Shown piece by piece: positions 14,296-21,855 of a stretch of 21,855 nt of DNA. The stretch lies in assembly GCA_013698395.1 (NCBI GenBank), contig JACCUZ010000305.1, positions 1 to 21,855 on the forward strand, written 5' to 3'. This DNA is from Sporichthyaceae bacterium (GTDB lineage Bacteria; Actinomycetota; Actinomycetes; JACCUZ01). The position numbers were made by a program, and so were the translations under genes. The notes under the pieces were generated by a model that did not search any database, was not told the origin of the DNA, and was given only the letters and a program-made list of their open reading frames with translations. Each line of letters opens with the position of its first letter. The stretch's first letter is position 1.

Positions 14296-15804
14296 TCAGT
14301 CAGAGGGCAGCGGCAGGTCCACCTCCGCCGCTGTGCCGCCGGGGCTGCCTCTGCCCGAGCTCTCCCCCGGGCCGCTCGGGTGGGCCGGCCCGATCCGCAA
14401 CGTGCCGCCGAGCTCTCCTTCGACGAGCGTGCGCACGATCTGCAGGCCTAGACCGGCGTCCCGGGTGATGTCGAACCCGGGTGGCAGGCCGGCGCCCGTG
14501 TCCAGGACTCGCAGGAGCAGGCGGCCGCCCTCCCGGCGTACGTCGAGCCGAACCTCGCCGCCGGAGACCGCGCCGTGCTCCACGGCGTTCTGGACCAGCT
14601 CCACCACGACCAGGGCCAGCGGGGTGGCGACCTCGGGCGCAAGGACACCGAAGCTTCCCGAGCGTTTCACCGAGGCCGCGGCGGGAGCCCCCAGCTCGCC
14701 CACCGTCCCAGCCACCCGGTCGGCCACCTCGTCGAACTCGACGCCGCCTTCGACGGTTCGCGACAGCGTCTCGTGGACGACCGCAATGGAGCCGATCCGG
14801 CGCTCGGCCTCCGCCAGGGCCGCCCGGGCGGTGCGGTCGGACTCGCCCAACCGGCGGCCCTGGAGCCGCAGCAGCGCCGCAACCGTCTGCAGATTGTTCT
14901 TCACCCTGTGGTGAATCTCGCGGATGGTGGCATCCTTGCCGATCAGCTCCCGCTCGCGGCGACGTAACTCGGTCACGTCCCGGCACAGGACCAGGGCGCC
15001 CACGCGGACGGCGTCCGCCACCAGCGGGATCACTCGCAGCCGCACGGTCGCGCCACCCGCCTCCACCTCGACCTCCCGCGGCGCCCAGCCGCTGACCACC
15101 AGCGGCAGGGCCTCGTCCACCGGCGTCGACCGCTCGCCTGCCCGGGTCAGGGCGGCCGTCACCTCGCCGAGTCGCGCACCCGTGAGGTCGGTGGCGAGTC
15201 CGAGCCGTCGGTACGCCGACAGCGCGTTGGGGCTGGCAAATGTCACAGCGCCCTCGTCGTCGAGCCGGATCAGCCCGTCCCCGACCCGCGGAGCGAGCGC
15301 CACCTGGTGGACCGTGCCGGGCACGGGGAACCTCCCCTGCGCCACCATCAGGGCCAGGTCGTCGGCCGTCCGCAGGTAGGTCAGCTCGAGCCGGCTGGGG
15401 GTGCGGGCTGCGGCCAGGTTGGTGTGCCGGCTCACGACCGCGACCACCCGGCCCTCGCGGACCACCGGGATGGTCTCCTCGCGCACGGGCACGTCCCCCG
15501 GCCAGTCCGGGTCGCGCTCCCGGCAGATCCGCTTCTCGTCGTACGCCTGGTCGATCTGGCTACGCCGACCTCGCGCGACCTCCGTCCCCACCATGTCCTG
15601 GTGCAAGGCCGTCGGCCCGGTGGTAGGTCGCATCTGGGCGGCCGCGACGAAGCCCTGACCGGCCCGGACCGGCAGCCAGAGCACCAGGTCGGCGAAGGAC
15701 AGGTCGGCGAGCAGCTGCCAGTCCGCCAACAGCAGGTGCAGCCACTCGAGGTCCCCCTCCGCCAGCTCCGCGCGGGACTGCGCGATGTCGTGGAGCGAGG
15801 GCAC
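14296..15804 (-). CDS. pdtaS: Sensor histidine kinase, PdtaS-like (GAF-PAS-HisKA_2-HATPase)
   Basis: The 502-residue protein has no membrane helix and is probably cytosolic. Residues ~1-155 form a GAF-like sensor domain, ~170-285 a PAS-like domain (DGLIRLDDEGAVTFASPNAL), then the HisKA_2 motif REIHHRVKNNLQTVAALLRL with the phospho-accepting His at 298/299. A HATPase domain follows, with VVVELVQNAVEHG and DTGAGLPPGFD. This is the layout of mycobacterial PdtaS, which phosphorylates the ANTAR-domain RNA-binding regulator PdtaR; no PdtaR gene is in the window. The last ~25 residues before DLPLPSD are a Gly/Ser/Pro-rich insertion. The start is GTG 15804, with TAGGCT 8 nt upstream. The gene is convergent with whiB (52 bp apart). 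Confidence 0.9.
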   Translation of the reverse strand: MPSLHDIAQSRAELAEGDLEWLHLLLADWQLLADLSFADLVLWLPVRAGQGFVAAAQMRPTTGPTALHQDMVGTEVARGRRSQIDQAYDEKRICRERDPDWPGDVPVREETIPVVREGRVVAVVSRHTNLAAARTPSRLELTYLRTADDLALMVAQGRFPVPGTVHQVALAPRVGDGLIRLDDEGAVTFASPNALSAYRRLGLATDLTGARLGEVTAALTRAGERSTPVDEALPLVVSGWAPREVEVEAGGATVRLRVIPLVADAVRVGALVLCRDVTELRRRERELIGKDATIREIHHRVKNNLQTVAALLRLQGRRLGESDRTARAALAEAERRIGSIAVVHETLSRTVEGGVEFDEVADRVAGTVGELGAPAAASVKRSGSFGVLAPEVATPLALVVVELVQNAVEHGAVSGGEVRLDVRREGGRLLLRVLDTGAGLPPGFDITRDAGLGLQIVRTLVEGELGGTLRIGPAHPSGPGESSGRGSPGGTAAEVDLPLPSD

Positions 15805-15845
15805 GGGACCGGAGCCTAAGCGCGATCCCCCTACAGTCCTGCGCT
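15805..15845. promoter_or_regulatory. 41-bp divergent leaderless promoter pair
   Basis: TACAGT (15832-15837) lies 8 nt before the bioA GTG on the plus strand. TAGGCT (15813-15818, minus) lies 8 nt before the histidine kinase GTG. The -10 boxes are 13 bp apart and no ribosome binding site is visible for either gene. The palindromic operator expected for a BirA- or BioQ-type repressor is not obvious here. Confidence 0.5.
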
Positions 15846-17216
15846 GTGACGACGAGCACCCCTGTCCCGCCGGCGCGACGCGCCGGGCAGAGCCAGCGGA
15901 CGACCTCGCTGGTCGATCGGGACCTGCGCAGCCTGTGGCACCCGTTCACCCAGCACGCGGTGTGGCCGGGCGACGACCCGCTCGTCATCGACCGGGCGGC
16001 AGGCATGCACCTGTGGGACACCGACGGCAACCGCTACCTCGACGGCGTCTCGTCGTTGTGGGTCACCGTGCACGGGCACGCTGTCCCGGAGATCGACGAA
16101 GCGGTACGCCGGCAGCTGGGCCGCCTGGACCACTCCACGTTCCTGGGCCTGACCCACGAGCCGGGGATCGAGCTCGCCGAGCGGCTGCTGGCCACCGCCC
16201 CGGTCGGACTTACCAGGGTGTTCTACGCCGGGGACGGGTCCTCGGCGGTAGAGGCGGCCCTGAAGATGGCCTTCCAGGCCACCGCCCAGCGCCGGCGGGC
16301 CGGCGCGGCGACCCGACCGCTGTTCCTGCACGTCGCCGAGGGCTACCACGGTGACACGCTCGGTGCGGTCAGCGTCGGTGGCATCGACCTGTTCTCCGCG
16401 ACGTACCGCCCCATCCTGCTCGCCACCCGCACGGTCTCCTCCCCTGGCGTGCTGGGCGCCGGCCGGAGCCGGGTCGAGCGGGCCGCCGAGGTGCTGGCGG
16501 AGATGCGGGCGGCGCTGGCCGAGGCCGACGGGCGGGTATGCGCCATCGTGGTGGAACCTCTCGTGCAGGCGGCCGGGGGGATGCTCACCCACGACGTGTC
16601 GTTCGTCCGCGGAGTGCGGGAGCTCTGCGACGAGTTCGACGTGCTGATGATCGTCGACGAGGTGGCGACCGGGGTCGGCCGCACCGGGCGGATGTGGGCC
16701 GTCGAGCACGCGGGGATCACCCCCGATCTGATGACCTGCGGCAAGGGCCTCACCGGCGGCTACCTCCCGTTGTCCGCGGTCTTCGCGCGCGAGGAGGTCT
16801 ACGAGGCCTTCCTCGGCGTGCCGGCCGAGGCGCGCACCTTCTTCCACGGCCACTCGTACACGGCCAACCCGCTTTCCTGTGCCGCGGCGATCGCCAACCT
16901 CGACCTGATCGCCGAGCGCGGCACTGTCGCCCACGCGGCCTGGGTCGGCGAGCGCATCGGCGAACTGACCGCCTCGCTGGCCGCCCGCGACGGTGTGGTC
17001 GAGGTCCGGCGGATCGGCACGATGACCGGCATCGAGGTCGCCCCGGTGACCGAGCGCACCGGAGGCGCCGTCTGCCAGGCGGCCCGGCGGCGGGGGGTCT
17101 GGATCCGGCCGCTGGGAGACGTCGTCGTCCTCATGCCACCGCTGGCCATCGGGGACGACGACCTGACCCACCTGTGCGGGGTGGTCGAGGACAGCGTCGC
17201 CGAGGTGCTGGCGTGA
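15846..17216 (+). CDS. bioA: Adenosylmethionine-8-amino-7-oxononanoate aminotransferase
   Basis: The 456-residue class III aminotransferase uses S-adenosylmethionine to convert 8-amino-7-oxononanoate (KAPA) to 7,8-diaminononanoate in biotin synthesis. RSLWHPFTQH (28-37) is the BioA-specific start. PLP-site elements are GDGSSAVEAALKM (129-141), GYHGDT (166-171), IVDEVATGVGRTG (269-281) with Asp271, and the Schiff-base Lys300 in CGKGLTGG. HGHSYTANPLSCAAA also fits BioA. The 20-residue N-terminal tail is longer than usual and poorly conserved in character. The start is GTG 15846. The stop overlaps the bioF start (GTGA), so the pair is coupled. bioB and bioD are not in the window. Confidence 0.95.
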   Translation: MTTSTPVPPARRAGQSQRTTSLVDRDLRSLWHPFTQHAVWPGDDPLVIDRAAGMHLWDTDGNRYLDGVSSLWVTVHGHAVPEIDEAVRRQLGRLDHSTFLGLTHEPGIELAERLLATAPVGLTRVFYAGDGSSAVEAALKMAFQATAQRRRAGAATRPLFLHVAEGYHGDTLGAVSVGGIDLFSATYRPILLATRTVSSPGVLGAGRSRVERAAEVLAEMRAALAEADGRVCAIVVEPLVQAAGGMLTHDVSFVRGVRELCDEFDVLMIVDEVATGVGRTGRMWAVEHAGITPDLMTCGKGLTGGYLPLSAVFAREEVYEAFLGVPAEARTFFHGHSYTANPLSCAAAIANLDLIAERGTVAHAAWVGERIGELTASLAARDGVVEVRRIGTMTGIEVAPVTERTGGAVCQAARRRGVWIRPLGDVVVLMPPLAIGDDDLTHLCGVVEDSVAEVLA

Positions 17217-18364
17217 CTGATCCGTTGACGCCTCTTCGCCTGGCCGCGGAACGCCGCGACCACGCCGGGATGCGGCGGGTCCTGCAACCCCGCGCCGCTG
17301 CCGACGAGGTGCTCGACCTCGCCTCCAACGACTACCTGGGCCTCGCGCGTGACCTCCGGGTGACCGAGGCGGCCGGGCGCGCCGCCCGCAGGTGGGGCGC
17401 GGGCGCGACCGGCTCACGTCTGGTGACCGGCTCCACCGAGCTGCACGCTGGGTTCGAGGCGGAGCTCGCCGACTTCGTCGGAGCCCCGTCGTCGCTGGTC
17501 TTCTCCTCGGGCTACCTCGCCAACCTCGGAGCCGTCACCGCCCTGACCGGCCCCGACACCCTGCTGGTCTGCGACACCGCCAACCATGCCTCGCTGGTCG
17601 ACGCCGCGCGACTGTCCCGGGCCACGCTGGTCGTCACCCCCCACCGGGACGTGGCCGCGGTTGGGCGGGTGCTCTCGGGCCGTACGCAGGCGCGGGCCGT
17701 CGTGGTCACCGACGCGGTGTTCTCCGTCGACGGCGACGCGGCCCCCGTCGCGGACCTGCACGCGACGGCCCGGGCCAACGGCGCGCTGCTCCTGGTCGAC
17801 GAGGCCCATTCGCTGGGGGTGCTGGGGCCTGGTGGCCGGGGGATGTGCGCCGCTGCGGGGATCGCGGGCGAGGGCGACGTCGTGCAGACGGTCACCCTGA
17901 GCAAGTCGCTCGGGGCCCAGGGCGGAGCGGTGCTGGGTGACCCGGTCGTGGCGGAGCACCTGGTCAATACCGCGCGTGCCTTCATCTACGACACCGGTCT
18001 CGCTCCGGCTGCCGTAGGCGCCGCTGCAGCGGCGCTATCCGTGCTGCGTGAAGAGCCGGAGCTGGCCTCCCGGGTGCGGGCGAACGCCGCCGAGCTGCAC
18101 GGGTTACTCCGTTCGCACGGGTTGACCTCGCCGGAGCCTGACGGCGCGGTCGTGGCGGTCCGGGTAGGCGATCCCGGAGTCGCCGTCGCTGCCGCGCGGC
18201 GCCTGCTCGACGAGGGCATCCGGGTCGGCTGCTTCCGCCCGCCGTCGGTGCCCGACGCTGCGTCGCGGTTGCGCGTCACGGTCCGGGCCGACCTCACCCC
18301 AGATGTGCTCGCCCGGGCCGCGAGCGGTGTCGAGCGCGCCCTCGCCGCAGTGGTCAACCCCTGA
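17213..18364 (+). CDS. bioF: 8-amino-7-oxononanoate synthase
   Basis: The 383-residue PLP enzyme condenses pimeloyl-ACP or pimeloyl-CoA with alanine to form KAPA, the substrate of the BioA encoded just upstream. Family marks are LASNDYLGLA (37-46), TGSRLVTGSTELHAGFE (66-82), DTANHASLVDAARLS (121-135), VDEAHSLGVLGPGGRG (195-210), and Lys231 in TLSKSLGAQGG, which binds PLP. The longer frame upstream of 17213 is bioA read out of frame, so I chose the GTG overlapping the bioA stop. The 3' end overlaps the tail of the convergent glutamate dehydrogenase gene by 11 bp. Confidence 0.95.
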   Translation: MTDPLTPLRLAAERRDHAGMRRVLQPRAAADEVLDLASNDYLGLARDLRVTEAAGRAARRWGAGATGSRLVTGSTELHAGFEAELADFVGAPSSLVFSSGYLANLGAVTALTGPDTLLVCDTANHASLVDAARLSRATLVVTPHRDVAAVGRVLSGRTQARAVVVTDAVFSVDGDAAPVADLHATARANGALLLVDEAHSLGVLGPGGRGMCAAAGIAGEGDVVQTVTLSKSLGAQGGAVLGDPVVAEHLVNTARAFIYDTGLAPAAVGAAAAALSVLREEPELASRVRANAAELHGLLRSHGLTSPEPDGAVVAVRVGDPGVAVAAARRLLDEGIRVGCFRPPSVPDAASRLRVTVRADLTPDVLARAASGVERALAAVVNP

Positions 18365-21300
18365 GCAGGGTGCGGATCGTGCGCAGGGCGACCGACAACG
18401 TCGCCAGGTCGAACGTGTCCGACGTGGCGATCTCCTTCAGGGTCACCTCGGCCCGGGAGACGCCTTCCCGGTTGCGATCCTCCCAGGCAGCAATCCGGTC
18501 GGCCGGGGAGTCCGCAGGCGATGTCGAGGCAAGGATGTCGGAGGTCAGGCCAGCCTGCGCGGCGTACAGGTCATAGCGCAGCGCGGACCGCGCGAGCGCG
18601 CTCCACCGGTCGTCGCGCGGCAACATCGTGATCCGGGTAAGCATGCGGTCGACGTCGATGCGCTCGGACGCGGCGAAGTAGACGGCCGCCACCTCCTCGG
18701 CCGGCAGCTTCTCGGCGGCGGAGATCTCGACGATGTCGAGCAGCGAGAACGTGTCGAGCAGACCCGCCGCCCGCGCCGCCAGCTCGTCCGGCACGCCAAG
18801 CCCGGTGAACTCCGCGGTGCGCAGGCTCAGCCGATCGCGCTGGGTTCCCATGAGCATCCCCGGGACGAGCGGGGACAAGCGCGAGACCTCGGCCTGGAAG
18901 TGCTCCACCTCGGCCCCCACGTCGATGCGCGCCCGGCGCGTCTGCACCAGCCACCGCGTGCACCGGTCGATCAACCGCCGCGCCTCCAGGTAGAGCATGC
19001 ACTGGGCGTCAGTGGTGATGCGGTTGTCCAGCTTCTCGACCTCGGCCCAGAAGTCCTCCAGGCGGAACACCTCACGCACGACCGCGTAAGCCCGTGCGAT
19101 CTCGACATGGCTGGCTCCGGTCTCCTCCTGCGCCCGGAAGACGAACGTCGTCCCGGCGTGGTTGACGAGGTCGTTGCTGACCCAGGTGGTGATGATCTCC
19201 CGGTGCAACGCGTGGGTGTCGAGCCTGTCCCCGAAGTCCTCGACGATGCGCTGTGGGAAGTACCGGCGCAGCGCCCCGGTGAACCAGGGTTCGTCTGGCA
19301 TCTCTGAGTCGAGGATTGTCGCGGTCAGGCTGATCTTGGAGTACGCGGCCACGACGGCCAGCTCGCTCGACGTCAGGCCCAGACCAGCGGCCTCTCGCTG
19401 GAGGATGACCTCCTTCGAGGGGAGGAACTCCAGTGCCCGGTCGAGCTCGCCGCGCGACTCCAGCGACTTGATGAACCGCTCGTGCACCGAGAGCATCGCC
19501 GGGGCCTGCACGCGGGCGTTGCCCAGCAGAACGTTCTGCTCGTAGTTGTCCCGCAGCACCAGCCGTGCGACCTCGTCGGTCATCTCCGCCAGCAACGCGT
19601 TGCGTTGGCCGGGCTCGAGGGCACCGTCGTGGACGGCCTGGTCGAGGAGAATCTTGATGTTCACCTCGTGGTCTGAGGTGTCGACTCCCGCACTGTTGTC
19701 GATCGCGTCGGTGTTGATGCGGCCACCCTGACCTCCGGCGCCGGACAGGCTGTACTCGATGCGCCCGAGCTGGGTGAGGCCGAGGTTGCCGCCCTCACCC
19801 ACGACCCTGGCCCGCACCTGGGCGCCGTTGACCCGGATCGCATCGTTGGCCTTGTCGCCGACTTCCGCGTGCCGCTCCGACGTCGCCTTGACGTACGTCC
19901 CGATCCCGCCGTTCCATAGCAGGTCCACCGGTGCGGCCAGCACCGCCTGCAGCAGCTCCGCCGGTGAGAGGGCGGCCACCGTGTCAGCGATACCGAGCCG
20001 GCGGCGCACCTGCGGCGTCAGCGGGATCGACTTGGCGGTGCGGGGGTGAATCCCGCCCCCCGGGGAGAGCAGGGTGCGGTCGTAGTCCCCCCACGACGAT
20101 CGCGGCAGGTCGAAAAGGCGACGCCGCTCGACGATCGAGGCAGTGGGGTCCGGGTCCGGGTCGAGGAAGACGTGGCGATGGTCGAACGCCGCCACCAGCC
20201 GAATGTGCTCGGAGAGCAGCATCCCGTTGCCGAACACGTCGCCAGACATGTCACCGATGCCGACGACCGTGAAGTCCTCGGACTGGGTATCCAGCCCGAG
20301 CTCCCGGAAGTGTCGCTTCACCGACTCCCACGCACCGCGCGCGGTGATGCCCATCGCCTTGTGGTCGTACCCGACAGATCCACCCGATGCGAAGGCGTCC
20401 CCGAGCCAGAAGCTGTAGTCCAGCGCCACCTGGTTGGCGATATCGGAGAACGTCGCCGTGCCCTTGTCGGCAGCTACCACGAGGTAAGGGTCATCACCGT
20501 CGTGGCGGACCACCCGCTTCGGCGGGACGACACTCCTCCCCTCGTCGGTGTTCACCAGGTTGTCGGTCACGTCGAGCAGACCGCTGATGAAGGTGCGGTA
20601 GCACGCGACGCCCTCGGCGAGCACCGCCTCGCGGTCGGTGGGGTCCCCCGGGCGCTTCACCACGAACCCGCCCTTCGCGCCGACGGGCACGATGACCGCG
20701 TTCTTCACCATCTGGGCCTTTACCAGCCCGAGCACCTCGGTGCGAAAGTCCTCGCGACGGTCCGACCAGCGCAGGCCGCCCCGGGCGACGGGGCCGAAGC
20801 GGAGATGCACGCCCTCCACGCGTGGGCTGTAGACCCAGATCTCGAACTGGGGTCGGGGCTGGGGAAGATCGGGCACCTTGTGCGGATCGAGCTTGAACGC
20901 GACGTAGGGCTTGGGCCGGCCCTCAGGGTCGACCTGGAAGTAGCTCGTGCGCAAGGTGGCCTGGATCACCCCGAGGAAGCTGCGCAGGATGCGGTCCTGG
21001 TCCAGGCTCGCAACGTCATCGAGCGCGCCGCCGATCTCTTCGAGCAACCCGTCGAGCACCTCCGGCGAGTCTTGGCCGAGCCGCTGCCGTGCCGGATCGA
21101 AGCGCGCCTCGAACAGCGTCACCAGCAGCCGGGCCAGGTGGACGTTGGTGACCAGGCACTCCTCGATGTAGTCCTGGCTGAACGTCGAGCCGACCTGACG
21201 AAGGTACTTGGCGTACGCCCGCAAGATCATCGCCTGCCGCCAGGTCAGGGCGGCGCGCAGCACCAGGGCGTTGAAGCCGTCGCTCTCGGCCTCTTCCCGC

Positions 21301-21855
21301 CATACGGCGGCGAAAGCCTCCTGGAACAGCCGCCGCGCGTCCTCTACCGGCACCTCCCCGGAGGGCTCGTAGCGCAGACCGAAGTCGTAGACCCAGGCGA
21401 CAGGACGGTCGGCTCGCTCGAGGTGGTAGGGCCGCTCGTCGATGACCTCGACGCCCATCTTCTGCAGACGGGGCAGGACCGTGGACAGCGACACCGGCGC
21501 CCCGACGTGGAACAGCTTGAGCCGGCGTTCACCGGGATCCGCGCCAGGGGGGGCATACAGGCTCAGGTCGATGTCGCCGCTCGTACCGAGCGCCTCGAGG
21601 CGGTCCACGTCCTCGACGGCGGCCTCGGCCGGCATGTCCTCCTTGTAAGCCTCAGGGAACGCCTCGGCGTACGCCGACACCAACTCGCTCGCGTGGTCCT
21701 CGCCGTATCTCTGGACGACCTCTTCGACGAAGTCGTCGTCCCAGGTGCGGGCCGCTGCGACCAGCCGGGCCTCGACAGCAGCGGGGTCGACTTCCGGGAG
21801 ATCATGGCCGGGGGCCACCCGGACCACGAAGTGCAGCCTGGCGAGCACCGACTCG
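18354..21855 (-). CDS. gdh: NAD-specific glutamate dehydrogenase, large (GDH180-type), 5' end outside the window
   Basis: The frame is open from the right edge to the TGA at 18354-18356, giving about 1167 residues; family members have roughly 1600, so about 450 N-terminal residues are missing. The enzyme converts glutamate to 2-oxoglutarate and ammonia with NAD. Visible marks are RFGPVARGGLRWSDRREDFR and the Lys-containing GAKGGFVVKRPGD (substrate site, about 20650-20810), the nucleotide-binding VGIGDMSGDVFGNGM (about 20220-20275), and DLLWNGGIGTYVK (about 19885-19925). The long C-terminal helical region (SELAVVAAYSKISLTATIL onward) is typical of this class. The GTG at 21848 is an internal codon, since upstream codons continue in frame to the edge. 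The gene is convergent with bioF. Confidence 0.95.
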   Translation of the reverse strand, partial: ESVLARLHFVVRVAPGHDLPEVDPAAVEARLVAAARTWDDDFVEEVVQRYGEDHASELVSAYAEAFPEAYKEDMPAEAAVEDVDRLEALGTSGDIDLSLYAPPGADPGERRLKLFHVGAPVSLSTVLPRLQKMGVEVIDERPYHLERADRPVAWVYDFGLRYEPSGEVPVEDARRLFQEAFAAVWREEAESDGFNALVLRAALTWRQAMILRAYAKYLRQVGSTFSQDYIEECLVTNVHLARLLVTLFEARFDPARQRLGQDSPEVLDGLLEEIGGALDDVASLDQDRILRSFLGVIQATLRTSYFQVDPEGRPKPYVAFKLDPHKVPDLPQPRPQFEIWVYSPRVEGVHLRFGPVARGGLRWSDRREDFRTEVLGLVKAQMVKNAVIVPVGAKGGFVVKRPGDPTDREAVLAEGVACYRTFISGLLDVTDNLVNTDEGRSVVPPKRVVRHDGDDPYLVVAADKGTATFSDIANQVALDYSFWLGDAFASGGSVGYDHKAMGITARGAWESVKRHFRELGLDTQSEDFTVVGIGDMSGDVFGNGMLLSEHIRLVAAFDHRHVFLDPDPDPTASIVERRRLFDLPRSSWGDYDRTLLSPGGGIHPRTAKSIPLTPQVRRRLGIADTVAALSPAELLQAVLAAPVDLLWNGGIGTYVKATSERHAEVGDKANDAIRVNGAQVRARVVGEGGNLGLTQLGRIEYSLSGAGGQGGRINTDAIDNSAGVDTSDHEVNIKILLDQAVHDGALEPGQRNALLAEMTDEVARLVLRDNYEQNVLLGNARVQAPAMLSVHERFIKSLESRGELDRALEFLPSKEVILQREAAGLGLTSSELAVVAAYSKISLTATILDSEMPDEPWFTGALRRYFPQRIVEDFGDRLDTHALHREIITTWVSNDLVNHAGTTFVFRAQEETGASHVEIARAYAVVREVFRLEDFWAEVEKLDNRITTDAQCMLYLEARRLIDRCTRWLVQTRRARIDVGAEVEHFQAEVSRLSPLVPGMLMGTQRDRLSLRTAEFTGLGVPDELAARAAGLLDTFSLLDIVEISAAEKLPAEEVAAVYFAASERIDVDRMLTRITMLPRDDRWSALARSALRYDLYAAQAGLTSDILASTSPADSPADRIAAWEDRNREGVSRAEVTLKEIATSDTFDLATLSVALRTIRTLLRG

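Noticed and set aside
16538..17212. BioF start upstream of 17213
   Set aside because: The upstream part is bioA out of frame and Arg-rich; GTG 17213 gives the expected BioF length.
1..21855. CRISPR arrays, insertion sequences, prophage or defence islands
   Set aside because: No regularly spaced repeats, transposase, integrase, attachment sites or tRNA genes were seen; composition is even throughout.

Overview
The window is GC-rich, gene-dense DNA from an actinobacterium. The evidence is a WhiB1/WblE-type regulator, an RsbW/UsfX-SigF pair, an actinobacterial Tad pilus cluster, a PdtaS-type kinase, a very large NAD-dependent glutamate dehydrogenase, and many GTG starts with leaderless promoters. 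The overall gene set suggests Nocardioidaceae or a relative, but that placement is inference.

Layout. From the left edge to 3007 (minus) lies the first ~1000 residues of a secreted modular adhesin, running off the edge and preceded by a strongly folded leader. prfB (release factor 2) follows at 3278-4390 (minus). Divergent from it is a secreted NlpC/P60 cell-wall hydrolase (to 5325, plus) behind a recognisable ydaO/yuaA-class c-di-AMP riboswitch. The best hydrolase start codon is one base out of frame with the enzyme. From 10173 down to 5521 (minus) is a seven-gene Tad/Flp pilus operon: tadA ATPase, two TadB/TadC platform proteins, a small pilin-like protein with a very strong ribosome binding site, two TadE-like pseudopilins and a TadG-like protein. 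The plus strand then carries an SSAT-like acetyltransferase and the translationally coupled rsbW-sigF pair. A small membrane protein (minus) and a lipid-kinase-like gene (plus) diverge from a 36-bp spacer. whiB1/wblE (plus) has a CRP-like palindrome upstream. A PdtaS-like histidine kinase (minus) diverges from bioA-bioF (plus) across a 41-bp spacer. The 3' part of NAD-GDH (minus) fills the right end, its stop codon overlapping the end of bioF.

Themes. The left half is about the cell surface: adhesin, pilus and a wall hydrolase under second-messenger control. The right half combines stress and redox regulation (RsbW-SigF, WhiB, PdtaS) with biotin and glutamate metabolism. Six genes share one start architecture: a -10 hexamer 7-8 nt before a GTG, which implies leaderless mRNAs. 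I found no CRISPR array, transposon, phage gene, tRNA or rRNA, and no clear candidate for an entirely new multi-gene system. The least explained items are the folded adhesin leader, the frame conflict at the hydrolase start, the atypical pilin, and the compact divergent leaderless promoter pairs.
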